Of a stretch of 64,000 nt of DNA, positions 27,751 through 38,572 are shown in pieces. A model generated the notes under the pieces. It made no database searches, was not told the origin of the DNA, and worked only from the letters and a program-made list of their open reading frames with translations. Position 1 is the stretch's first letter. Each line of letters starts with the position of its first letter. Origin of the DNA: Phascolomyces articulosus (Eukaryota > Mucoromycota > Mucoromycetes > Mucorales > Lichtheimiaceae). The stretch lies in the NCBI GenBank assembly GCA_025677815.1, contig JAIXMP010000006.1:868001-932000 (forward strand). The letters run 5' to 3'. Both the position numbers and the translations under genes were made by a program.

Positions 27751-29044
27751 CTAATAAATGAATGAAATGAAAAAAGAGAGACAGCGTGATCTTTCGGGGA
27801 ACTCGGATTACGGGTCACCAAAAATAATAATAATAATAATAAAAGATATGACCTTTAAAAAAAAATAAGCCAGATGACGATGATGACGATAATAAGATGA
27901 TGGACCCCAATAACATCATCATCCTTTGGGTACGTTTATAGGGTTTTGAATGTGGAGAAGAAGAATAAAAAAAAGGGGGGGGCAAGAAGGAAAGGAGAAA
28001 GGTGAGAAAAAAAAGTTCAAGTAACGTATACCTTAAAAAAAAAGTAGGAGAGAAGGAGTTGCTTATTGAAGGATTGTTCTTGATGAAGATGAAGATAATG
28101 ATAAGAATCTTTTTTTATATAATAAAATTAACTTTATATATATGCAAAAAGAGTCACTTTTTTTTTTCTTTTCCTTGATTGTCTATGCGTTTGTGCAGAA
28201 ACCGTACTCTTTTCGTTTGAAAGAAGCCACCCATTCATCATCATAATAATAAGACTATTATAAACTCAACGGAAATAAAACATCACCATGCATTTTTTTT
28301 CGTGGATGATTTATTTCTGTATGACAGAAAATGTATCACAAGGCAAATAAAATAATTTATTATATTAGATTCTATAAATTGTGTACATAATAAAAGAAAA
28401 AAAAAAGAGTTGATCTTTAAGAATACAATTAAGTCGAAAAATGCGCTCAAAAGAGCAATTTTGGCGAATCATCAAAAAAAAAAAAAGGGGGAGAAATATT
28501 TTGACGATTTCTAATTTATTATTATTATTATTTGAATCAAGTAGTTTTCTAATCAAGTAAGGACTAAGACAACAAATGAACAAGATGATGATGAAAAAAG
28601 CGCGGCTTTTTTTATTGGGTGTCCAATATCAAAAAAATGTTGATCAAAGGTACAGGTGTACATATATAAAATAAATAAAAAAAAGTGGGGGAGGAGGAAT
28701 TGAGTGAGATTGAGGCTATTATATATAATTATTAGCCATAGAATATAACAACACATAATTCAAGAAAAAAAAGGGTACAATGAGGTTATTTTGCCCTTGG
28801 TGAGAAAATGCTCAAATGGATGCATATAAACAATATAAAATAAAAATTTAATGATTATATAAAATAATCAGTCTCTCTTCTTTTTCATCTTTCACTTTTT
28901 CAACTTCTTTGATCAAAAAAAAAAACAAAAACAAAAAACACTACTTGTATCAGTAATTTTTTTTTTCATTATTATTTTTTCTATTTTCTATTTTCTCTAT
29001 TCTCTTTCTCCTCCTCTTCTTTTTTATTGTATTTTATATAAACC
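27751..29044. other. Intergenic and probable promoter of the gene at 29045
   Basis: AT-rich with many A and T runs and several AAT repeats. The last 150 nt is pyrimidine-rich (repeated TTTTCTATT and CTCTTTCTCC), as expected for a fungal 5' leader. No other gene seen. Confidence 0.5.
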
Positions 29045-29899
29045 ATGACATTATCCACTTCTTCTCTTACACATCAAAAATGGAAAAAAAGTTTGGCGAT
29101 GTTATCCAAATGGTCACCCAAAGATAAAAAATTATTGGCAACATCACCTACAGTATTAGCTGCAGCAACAGAAAAAGTCATTCGACATTCAAAAACTTCC
29201 ACCACAACCACTTTATCACGTCCATTAAAAAGTGAAGATCTTACCGCCAGTCAATTTGCTTCTTATGCTGGTATCAAAATTCAACATGAAGATGATCAAG
29301 AAGACGACGTTGACGATGTAGAAGAAAATGATGATAGTGAAGAAGATGAAGATGAAGATCAAATTGTTCCACATACTTCAACTACCATGATTTTATCTTC
29401 TGTGCCCGTGATTGTTCCTTTAGCTCGTAGTTGTTCAGATCGTGGAGGAGGAGGAGGAGGAGGGGGTGGTGGTCGTAAAAATTCAGGTCCACAAATTTGG
29501 GATTCAGCATTTTGGCAACATGAAACGACGACAACGACCATCCAAAATCCATCATCCAATGTTACTACACCCACAAAACAACCGCAGCATTCACCTACAT
29601 CCATTATGATGGCACCTGCTCGATCTTATGCTTCTACTACATCAACTACATCCACTTATTCTGCATTTTCCGATTGTAGTGCCTCTACTACTACTACTAC
29701 TACTACTGGCAATCATTGTCATAGTCATAGTACGAGTAGTAGTAATGATGTACCTCCATTAGTACGATCACATCCTAGCGTTATCCGTAAAGGTCGATTT
29801 AAAATTGTTCTCGGTAATGAAGATGAAGCTCAACAACAACATCAGCCACAACAACCCCCTGTTGTCGAATGGCGCCGTAAACGTTCTTGTACACAATAA
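29045..29899 (+). CDS. Low-complexity fungal protein of unknown function
   Basis: A single intact frame of 284 residues. The N-terminus (HQKWKKSLAMLSKWSPKDKK) is basic and may be amphipathic. It is followed by an acidic stretch (about residues 80-105), a glycine run, and threonine/serine-rich linkers. Two short blocks look conserved against that background: SGPQIWDSAFWQH (about residues 146-158) and IRKGRFKIVLGNE (about 248-260), then VVEWRRKRS near the end. RFKI fits the loose RFx[VI] docking pattern, but this is only a pattern match. No catalytic domain, membrane segment or signal is visible. Convergent with MPP10. Confidence 0.65.
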   Translation: MTLSTSSLTHQKWKKSLAMLSKWSPKDKKLLATSPTVLAAATEKVIRHSKTSTTTTLSRPLKSEDLTASQFASYAGIKIQHEDDQEDDVDDVEENDDSEEDEDEDQIVPHTSTTMILSSVPVIVPLARSCSDRGGGGGGGGGGRKNSGPQIWDSAFWQHETTTTTIQNPSSNVTTPTKQPQHSPTSIMMAPARSYASTTSTTSTYSAFSDCSASTTTTTTTGNHCHSHSTSSSNDVPPLVRSHPSVIRKGRFKIVLGNEDEAQQQHQPQQPPVVEWRRKRSCTQ

Positions 29900-30587
29900 G
29901 TTGTTCATACAAATATTATATTTTCGTTGAACCCTTTCCTTTCGTTTCGGCTTATACCAAAACTTTGTGATCAGCAAACAAACAAATTCAACATATTTTC
30001 CCAAGAACAAAATCACAAAATAACAAAAAAAAATTGTACATAAACAGCAAAATTACCCAAAAGCGGTTCTCTTTCCAAGGCATAAAACACAATCAACACA
30101 CACACACATCTTTATTACATGACATTACTATTATAACATTTCTTCTATGATTTCTTATTTTGTGCGCGGCTTTTCAAACGGTTCCCTATGTTTTAAAAAT
30201 GATACCCCCCACCATTTTAACTTATTGTATCTACGTTTTTTATTATTATTACATAATTTTTTTATATATGCTTATTCTATTTTACTATTTTATTTTACTA
30301 TTCTTTAAATCTTATTCTTTTTACCTCCCTCTTTCTCCCAAAAAAAAAACCACACATTTTTCTATGTTTACTCTTTTGTATATCGGTGGATCCTTCAATT
30401 ATTTTAACCCAAACATCATTACACATTTTATTATCATCTGCGTCAGAAATGACAAGGAATTATTCTTTTCTTTTTGAAAATCATAACTGTATATAAATCT
30501 TTCTTTTTTTTTGTTTTATATTATTTTTTTTATTATTATTATTTACTATTAAAAATAAAATAAAAAAAAGCCAAATAAGAATATTGA
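29900..30587. other. Convergent 3' region between the 29045 gene and MPP10
   Basis: About 690 nt of T-rich sequence that should contain both 3' UTRs. No gene seen. Confidence 0.55.
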
Positions 30588-33151
30588 TTATTTATTCTTG
30601 ATGATCTCCACATTCTACAAAACAAAACAGCATAAATTGAGTTAATTGTCACATATACATATATACATCCATTTGCATAGTCCCCCCCTTATATATATAT
30701 ATATATATATATAATAATTATTACCTTTTGTCCTAACAACTCCTTTACTGCCTTTATCTTGGCATGTTTATGACCCATGCCAGGATTCATCTTGTTAATT
30801 AATTTAATTTCTCTTTCCTTCATGGCTTTTTCCTTTCGTTTCATCTTTTTCTTTAATGCATGAGCCCGTTTACGTTCATCTTGTGACATTTCTGATTGAT
30901 TCTTGACTTCGCCTCGTTTCTTTTCGTATACTTCTTCAGGGGCAAGTAATGTAGCATCAGATACATTAACAGGTGTTACTTCTTCCATACTGATAGCAGG
31001 TGCATCACTAACAATGGTCATTTCCGTCTTGGGCTATAAAAAATATCGGAATATATATATAAATCTACATTGTCCTATTCCTTTTTTCCATCATGTATTG
31101 CCAAGATCACATTATCCCAATAGAAAAAAAAACCCATCATCATTATGGATAACTTACAGCCTTGGGTGTAAAGTGGAAATTGCTGAGCGAATCCAATTTA
31201 TGACATAATGATTCAAACATGGTAGTAATATCCTCGTGTTCCTTTTTTAATGCATCATCCTTTTCATTAGATGTGTCGCCTGATTTTTGTTTTACAAAAT
31301 CATCTTCATATAATTCAGCAAGAGAACGTTTGGATCGTTCATCACTAATATCCACTCGTTTGGAAGGTAAAAAGGGTCGAAGGGTAGGATCTTCTTTTCG
31401 TTCAACATCATCAAATTGATTCTAACGTAATAATGTATAAAGATGAGTATAGAATCTTTTTTTTTTTTCAAAAATAAATAAATAAATAGATCCATGAAAA
31501 CTTACATCTAAAATACGTTTCTTGATGATATCTTCTAACACGTTGGTGGTTTCTTGTGTAATGACAGGGACGGGCTATTGATAACATAAAAACATAGATT
31601 CCAGAACAAATGGTTAGTTAAGATCCTTACATATTTTTTTATTATTATTTCCTTGTTCAATGACCCCATCTCAAAATAGATGTTTTTCTTAGTTTACCTT
31701 TGAGGAGTGATCAAATTCTAAATCTTCTTCTAACAAACTATTCAGTGGTCGACCTTTAGCATTGGCTTCACCTTTCAATGTCCAATGTTTATCTTCAATA
31801 TTTTCTTGTTCGAATTGTTCAATTTGTGCGGTAATACGGTCCAATCGTTTTTGATGTGCTGATGTTTCATCTTCTTCTTCTTCGTCATCATCGGCTGCAA
31901 ATAAATCTCGTGCTGGTTTTTCTTCGTCGTCTTCGTCTTCATCTTCTTCTTCCTCTTCATCTTCCTCTTCATCTTCTTCCTCTTCGTCTATTAAAGGTTC
32001 ATCCTCTTCTTGTTCTTCATCGTTAAATTGTAACTCATTGTCATCGTCCTCTTCCTCATCCTCCAGTGAAAACCTGACTTGTCTTTTAGGTTTGGGTGCA
32101 GCAGCACGTTTCTTTTCAGGAACAAAAAAGTCCTTGAATTTCATTTCTAATCATTCCATGAAAGATATATTAATATATTGAGGAAACACATAACACGCAT
32201 TTATATATATAGTTTAGTTACCTGATACATCTCCTAAATCTTCATCATCGTCCTCATCTTCTTCATCATTCATATCATTATCAAAATCAATGGCATCCTC
32301 TTCTTCTCGATCAGACATCATATCAAGTTCTTCTTGTTTTTCAGTCCAATCATTGAATTCATCAAGATTGAAAAAGTCATCATCGACTTCGGATCGTTTC
32401 TTTTTCCTGTAAAGTATCATCATAAAACGGATAGATTGATTAGATTATGCGTGTCTCTTTTTATTTTTTCTCCTTTTCCTTTCTCATCCTTTGAAAATAT
32501 AGGATGCTCACTTTGGTAAAATTTCTTCCTCTTCTTCTTCATCTTCCATATCATCTTGTTCTAAATCATTTTCAATATCTTCTTCTTCTTCTGGGATATC
32601 GTCATCATCATCATTATCAAATCCTTGGAATGTTTCATATTCTTCTTGGTCCTCCAAAGTATCATCAAGATCCATGGATCCACCCGAAGCACTTTGATCA
32701 TCCTCTTCCACTTGTTCTTCTTCTTCTTGATCTAATTCCATTTCAATCTCGGATCGTTTTCGTTTACGAGCAAAATCGTGAACGGTGGTATTTGCATAGT
32801 TTAAAAATGGTTCGTTTTGAATTGCAATTTCTTCCCAAATCTGATCACAATCAAATCCTTCTGTTAATAATTCGGGAAATGGTGAAAATTCAAGTTGTTC
32901 GTTCTTTTTGGCTAATCATGAAAAAAAAAAATAGGTAAGTTTTTTATTTTAGTTTTACAAAAAAACGTATTGCTATTGTTCTGTGATCTGCTAAAAAGAG
33001 ATTTTTTTTTAATCTAACCTGTGTCATAAAAGTGCTTTGCCATTGATATGGCTTGATTGGCAATTTTATCGTCAGCAGTAAAAAACACTTGAGGTTTGTC
33101 TACCACATTAGATACAAAACGTTTAATCGGATTCTGTGGTGCTCGTCCCAT
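30588..33151 (-). CDS. MPP10: U3 snoRNP component Mpp10 (SSU processome)
   Basis: Eight exons (33151-33019, 32911-32512, 32406-32222, 32146-31698, 31574-31506, 31421-31158, 31033-30725, 30614-30588) join without frame breaks into 611 residues. Mpp10 works with Imp3 and Imp4 in the small-subunit processome for 18S rRNA maturation in the nucleolus. Diagnostic blocks are EMKFKDFFVP, EDKHWTLKGEANAKGRPLNS, LLEEDLEFDHSSK, PVPVITQETTNVLEDIIKKR and FLPSKRVDISDERSKRSLAE. Between them are very long D/E runs, normal for the family and coded here by GAA/GAT repeats. The C-terminus (KKKMKRKEKAMKEREIKLINK) is basic and probably helical. The last exon encodes only eight residues, NVEIIKNK. The start is the first ATG before a conserved N-terminal block (FFTADDKIANQAI). 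Confidence 0.95.
30689..30715. repeat. (TA)n microsatellite in the last MPP10 intron
   Basis: A perfect TA run of about 12 units close to the donor site. Confidence 0.9.
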
Positions 33152-33875
33152 GGAGGAATAATGTATATGTAGATATATATGTATAAAGAGGATTTGAGAG
33201 AAAGGCGACAACAATTTTTTTTTTTGATAGCTCAACTCAGATTTTTTTTTTATAAAATAAGCCATGAGTGCATTAAGGTAGAACTTTAATTTTATTGTAT
33301 GATAAATCCCCGCTATTTCTTATATAACTAAATGTACCATCTACACTGTATAATGCGTTTATAATTATCATGTAATTTAGTAGATATTGTATTTATATAA
33401 TGTGTAGTTATTATATAATATGATGGAGTATAAAACATATAAATATCCATTATTGGATAGGTGGTAGAGTGAAGACAACACCTGTAAAAAAAACCGTGCT
33501 CAGGTTGCAATATACAGAAGGCAATATACGTGGATAACTTACACTCTATCTTTAGTATAATCTACCAACATGAGACTTTATTCTGGATGGTATCAACGAT
33601 AAAGTTACCATGGAGCTTTGATACAGTCAAAAAGAGGATGTGTATACTTTGATTATCTTTGAGTACCCTTTCCTATCCTCCTTATATTTGCCTTTTTCTC
33701 TTTTATATACATTATACTATTTTCCTTATATTTTATTTTTATCTCCTTTATGCCTCTTTTTCCTTATATAATTGTAAGGTCTTGATAAAAGTATAAAAGG
33801 GTTGGACTATTTAATTATTTTTAACGAACTTCAAATATTTCACATAGCAAACTACACAGGTATTTATTCAACACT
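33152..33875. other. Intergenic upstream of MPP10
   Basis: Holds the MPP10 promoter side. Nothing coding is supported. Confidence 0.5.
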
Positions 33876-35283
33876 ATGACCATATTTTATGCTTATACAC
33901 CGCAACTTTGGGTTTTTGATAAAAAGACTTGGCACATTATGATCGCAAGAGTTGGCACCTGGTTTTTTTTTTTTTTTTTGCTTACATATTTCACGTCTAG
34001 GTGATCATGCGTTAAGTGCCATAATTGTTCCAATCACACGTAAAGTTTTTAAATCACCAAATCTTTCCCAAACAAATAACAGCATCCCGTTTTCTTTTTT
34101 CTCAATCATTTATGGAAACCATTGTTGTAGGTATTTTTTTAATTTTCCTGGATAATATCTTTGTAGTACAGCGGTCACCCGTTAATTTCACCTTGAAAGG
34201 GTAGGGAAGAATTGAATTAAATGAGAGGTGAAGATAAGTGAGGACATCTTAAACTTTCCATTTGTATTAGTGGGTAAATTTCGGTTGATTTAACTCAGGG
34301 TTCAATTTATGAGGGGGGGATGAGTTTAAGGGAGAATCACTGAAAAATTGAGCTGAGAGCGATTGAAAGCGATCACAACTATTATTATAGTATATTGTAG
34401 ATACCAAGAAAAAAAAAGAACCGTAATGTATATTCTTGGTGGATGGGTGATGTGGATTATTGTGAGCGGTTATATGGTTTACAGTACGTACAAACTATTC
34501 ATCAGTATTAGATACGACTAATATAATATAATACTAACTCTATTACATCATTTTTAAAAATAATGAATACCACGATCAATGTCAATTTATTCATTTTTTT
34601 AGTTCTCATGGATCACAATTGAGAAAGTCCGTAACAAGTGTGACATATACGTACTATTCAAAAATGTTTATCCCCTGACACTATCATCAAGAGAGTGGAA
34701 TAAGTTGACGATAGATATGAAGATCTGCAATCTATTAGTTAATTTCTGTACAAAAATCAACATGGATGATAAAATCTCTATTGGGCTGACAACAAATGTT
34801 TTTAAATTGACATATATTATTAATAGCACCTATTATATGATCAACATTGATCACAAATACGCGGAGCACGTACCCGAACCTTCAAAAATTACAACTACCA
34901 TATCATTGCTACCATCCACTGGTCTTTTTGATTCATCAACTTTGACAGTTAGTTGCCAACAAAATTTCATGACACAGCTATATATTGGCAATGTAGGAGT
35001 CATGACACATCGCAATAACTCATACCTGGAATCCCCACACTGTGTCCAAAAAAATGTACTAGTAGAGACTATCATCAAACTGTTTTCTTATTATTAACTG
35101 GTACACTTGGATGTATAAATTTTCTTGTGAAGACGAAAGCAGAGCTTACCAAGGCTATTTCTCCTTCCCGTGACAAGCAATCAAGACGACCTCGTGGTCC
35201 CAAGGAAAGAACCATTATCACAACTAGCAGTAGTAGCAGTGTGTCTCCATAGTCATCCTCTTCCACTGCTTCTGATTCTATAA
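33876..35283 (+). pseudogene. Membrane-protein gene, copy A (probably broken)
   Basis: Unknown protein. The ATG at 33876 opens a plausible N-terminal exon (MTIFYAYTPQLWVFDKKTWH) that continues as SRLGDHALSAIIVPITRK only if one T is dropped from a 17-T run near 33963. A later exon, after a TTTTTTTAG acceptor, starts at 34603 (FSWITIEKVRNKCDIYV) and runs through DDKISIGLTTNVFKLTYII and TLTVSCQQNFMTQLYIGNVG. Relative to copy B one base is missing in the A-run near 35050, so the frame ends soon after (KLFSYY) and the membrane segment is lost. The DNA of 34088-35283 matches 42492-43684. Two frame breaks make this copy likely non-functional, unless the T-run is a sequencing error. Confidence 0.5.
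34088..35283 (+). repeat. Segmental duplication, copy A
   Basis: About 1.2 kb with very high identity to 42492-43684, in the same orientation and about 8.4 kb away. Left edge: CGTTTTCTTTTTTCTC in both. Right edge: TCTGATTCTATAA in both. Sequence outside these edges is unrelated. Confidence 0.9.
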
Positions 35284-37404
35284 GAAAATTACTACACATA
35301 GCAAACATTTATAAGTCAGTCCTCATGGGTAGCAAAACTGATCGGCATCTTAGCAACTTGCTACCTGTGTAGTCTATCAAATCCTGCCATTGGTTTCCAA
35401 ATATCTGCTGCCAGGTATCATCTTTTCATAAACAATTTTTATTTAATTAAAAGCATTATTGTTTTATAACAAAAAATAGCACATTTCAAAGATGATAATA
35501 ATAAGAAGGATAGTAATAATGATACATAATAAAAATAAGAATAAGGGAATAAAAATAATAAGAAATAAAGATACAGTTGGGTTTAACCATCGTAATCCTT
35601 TTCACGCATTCACTGTACATATAAACACCATAACTATGACTTTCAAACAGAGTTTTATATGCTTCAGTGTATTATATGTTTAAACCTTTATGAATTAAGA
35701 GAATAGCACATTCGGGCAAAATGACTGTATGAATAAAGTCCAAGCAATTCAAGGGAGAAGTGTCGTTATCGTTTATTTTTTTATATAAACTACTATTAAT
35801 GACCATTAGTAAGTAGTGTAGTTCAAAATGATACAAGTTCTAGCCGTATAAAAACTAAAACCATCATCTGAATTATATGCTGTTGTATATCATTGCAACG
35901 ATAAAAGACAACGTGTATATATATAAGGCTGCTAATTAGCGTTTGTATTCAAAAAGTACCAAGAATTACATATTGTATATTATTGACCCAAGATATGTAC
36001 TGCTTTGGCATAAGGCTGTTTATTATATATAATAGAGAGGAGAGCACATATATTGAAGAAAAAAAAAGCTGATCATCAAACTTCATACGTACATAACTAA
36101 TAAAATCAGGTACCTAATCAATTTCCATGCTTATCTGTGAAATATTAAAGATTATAAACATATGTATGATGACACATGAAGCGAGTGGTTTAGAAAATTG
36201 CAAAAAAAAAAAAAAAAAAATAGAATGAAAGCAGAAATGCTGATTATTAATAAAGTCGCATTACATGTTTTGTAGTATTTTCATTTTTAAGTATGTGCCA
36301 TTCCATATATTCATCGTGTTCTACACATCTTACAAATAAGAATATAAGGTTTCTCAGACTCCACAAATTAATATCAAGAGCACACTGGAGGCTTGGCTAT
36401 TGTACTTGTCCAAACTTCATTATGCTGTATATGCTATTAAGTACGTAATAATAACATAAAATATCTGTGATTAACATTATTAGATAACCATATTATTTGA
36501 TACTAATTATTTATATTATATAACTCAAAGAAATTAAGTATAGAATCCTTTCTTTGTATTACAATGTACGTGCTGTAGATCAATGGCAACAACAATTAAC
36601 ATTCCACAAGGTAATAGTAATTGATTATTAACATGGTCTACGTTATTTTCTAAATGAAAATAGTAATAATTGATATTTATGTCGGTTTGTGTTTATCAAT
36701 CGATTACATATGCATGTATGGCGATATGCAATCATGATAGAAATGTCGATCATTAAATAGCGTTGGATATTATTTATTAAAAATTGTCGTTGTACCTTTA
36801 ATTTGCTTGGTATATCTATCATCATAAATTTTGTGTAAAAATACTTATCCAGATAAGCATGTCATGCAATGCAAGGCTTTTCTTGTTATATAATATTCAT
36901 TATATAACATGTATATATTATCATATTAAATGTTCTACACACAAGTTTTCTCTTCAGGTGCTCGTTTAAACACCAAAAAAATCAACGCGTTCCAACGCGA
37001 AACCTTTCTAACACCGTTGGGCTTTTGATTTTGAGTAGTAGATTGATAGTACATTGAAAAAAAATTGATGAGTTAAAAATATTAAAAGAAAAATAAAAGC
37101 TAAAAAGAGGAAGAAAAATAAAGAGGAGGTGACTAGGTGTATCTTAAAAAACCACGGCGCATCCCATGGAGGATTGCAAACCAGATGGCACGCGGCTGTA
37201 ATTATAATTCGGTCATTCAAATGAGCTTATCCTAGCATTCAAATATGGTAAAAATCTCAGGTGCCAACGGTGATATGCCAAACCTGTCGCTGTGTTCAAA
37301 AATTTTTATCATGGCAAGCAGCTGGGCAATAAAAATATTTTTTGTTGTAATTTGCTACGTCAGCGATTTCATATCTCGGTTTTAAAATAAAAGTTTCATT
37401 TCAC
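35284..37404. other. Gene-poor AT-rich region
   Basis: About 2.1 kb with stop codons in all frames, A-runs (18 A near 36200-36220) and no supported gene. Short local GC islands occur around 36960-37020 and 37140-37200. Confidence 0.5.
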
Positions 37405-37770
37405 AAAAAAGCATTGTCAGAAGACGGCCAATAAAAAGATGAAAAAAGGTGGCCCACTTTACTGAAGGACACGAGCAAGACATCGCCAGGCACTGTCGTG
37501 AGTAGTTTCTTCACTATCCATTATTGTGTCAACCATGCATCAAAAGTTAGTTTTATTACTAATTTTGTTTCCAAGTTTCTATTTCATAAAAAAACAAACA
37601 ATCAAGAACCATTTTTGAAGAATGGAAGGAACCATCCAAGAACTTTCAGCGGTGTTGATGTAAGTTTTGTACTATGTATTGTTTTTTCTTAATGCAGTAA
37701 AGAAGATTTGGTCATGAATTATTGACTGACACACAAATCAACTTTATATACATTAGAGACACAAGCATCT
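37405..37770 (+). repeat. Repeat family member 1 (units a and c)
   Basis: The first part (about 37405-37512: GCATTGTCAGAAGACGG ... CACTGTCGTGAG) is a diverged form of the unit found at 37880 and 38105. The second part (about 37520-37770) matches 38310-38572. It lacks the middle unit present in the other copies. Confidence 0.75.
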
Positions 37771-37894
37771 TAACTGGTTTTTTTTGCACTTCTTTATTAA
37801 GCACATTTTTTGGTTTTCTAAAAAGAATTCGGTCGCATACAAGTTAAGTATTTTTCATTTAATAATAAGTACACAAAGAAGCATCGTCAAAACA

Positions 37895-38089
37895 CGGCTT
37901 GTTCGATAAAAAGATGACAAAGGTGACCCCGCTTTGCCGAAGGACTTTAGTAAGGCATTGCCAGGCGCTGTCGTGAGCAGTTCTGTGACTTTCGACATCT
38001 ATCCTATGATGTGACAAATTGCCCCCTCCCGGTGGTGGAGCAAGTCTTGTGCTTGCTTCGTTGCTTGGACAGGGCTGTGAGCGAACTGT
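37895..38089 (+). repeat. 195-bp direct repeat, left copy
   Basis: Runs from CGGCTTGTTCGATAAAAAG to GAGCGAACTGT and is nearly identical to 38110-38304, with two differences seen by eye (GGTGACC/GGCGACC, GACTTTC/GACCTTC). It is more GC-rich than its surroundings. Confidence 0.93.
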
Positions 38090-38109
38090 TAGATGCTTAG
38101 TGAAGGACG

Positions 38110-38304
38110 CGGCTTGTTCGATAAAAAGATGACAAAGGCGACCCCGCTTTGCCGAAGGACTTTAGTAAGGCATTGCCAGGCGCTGTCGTGAGCAGTTCTG
38201 TGACCTTCGACATCTATCCTATGATGTGACAAATTGCCCCCTCCCGGTGGTGGAGCAAGTCTTGTGCTTGCTTCGTTGCTTGGACAGGGCTGTGAGCGAA
38301 CTGT
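38110..38304 (+). repeat. 195-bp direct repeat, right copy
   Basis: Second copy, 215 nt after the first, separated by 20 nt (TAGATGCTTAGTGAAGGACG). Confidence 0.93.
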
Positions 38305-38309
38305 CCTTG

Positions 38310-38572
38310 CCTTCACTACCCGCTATTGTATTGATCATGTACCAAAATAGTTAGTTCTATTACTAATTTTGTTTTTAAGCTTCTGTTTCATAAAAAATAT
38401 ATATTTGAGTAAAGAACCATTTCTGAAGAATGGTAGGAACCACCCAAGAACTTTCAGCGGTGTTGATGTGAGTTTTTGTACTATGTATTGTTTTTTCTTA
38501 ATGCAGTAAAGATTTGGTCATGAATTATTGACTGAACACACATCAACTTTAAATACAATATAGACTAGGCTA
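38310..38572 (+). repeat. Repeat family unit c, second copy
   Basis: Matches 37520-37770 with scattered substitutions and small indels. The best conserved part is AACTTTCAGCGGTGTTGATGT and the intron-like TTTTTTCTTAATGCAG that follows. Confidence 0.8.

Noticed and set aside
37895..38304. CRISPR-like direct repeats
   Set aside because: Only two long copies with a 20-nt gap, in a eukaryotic genome, without short repeat-spacer structure.
38089..38316. 75-codon minus-strand frame over the 195-bp repeat
   Set aside because: It follows from the repeat sequence and the same frame in the left copy is not maintained beyond the unit; no sign of selection.
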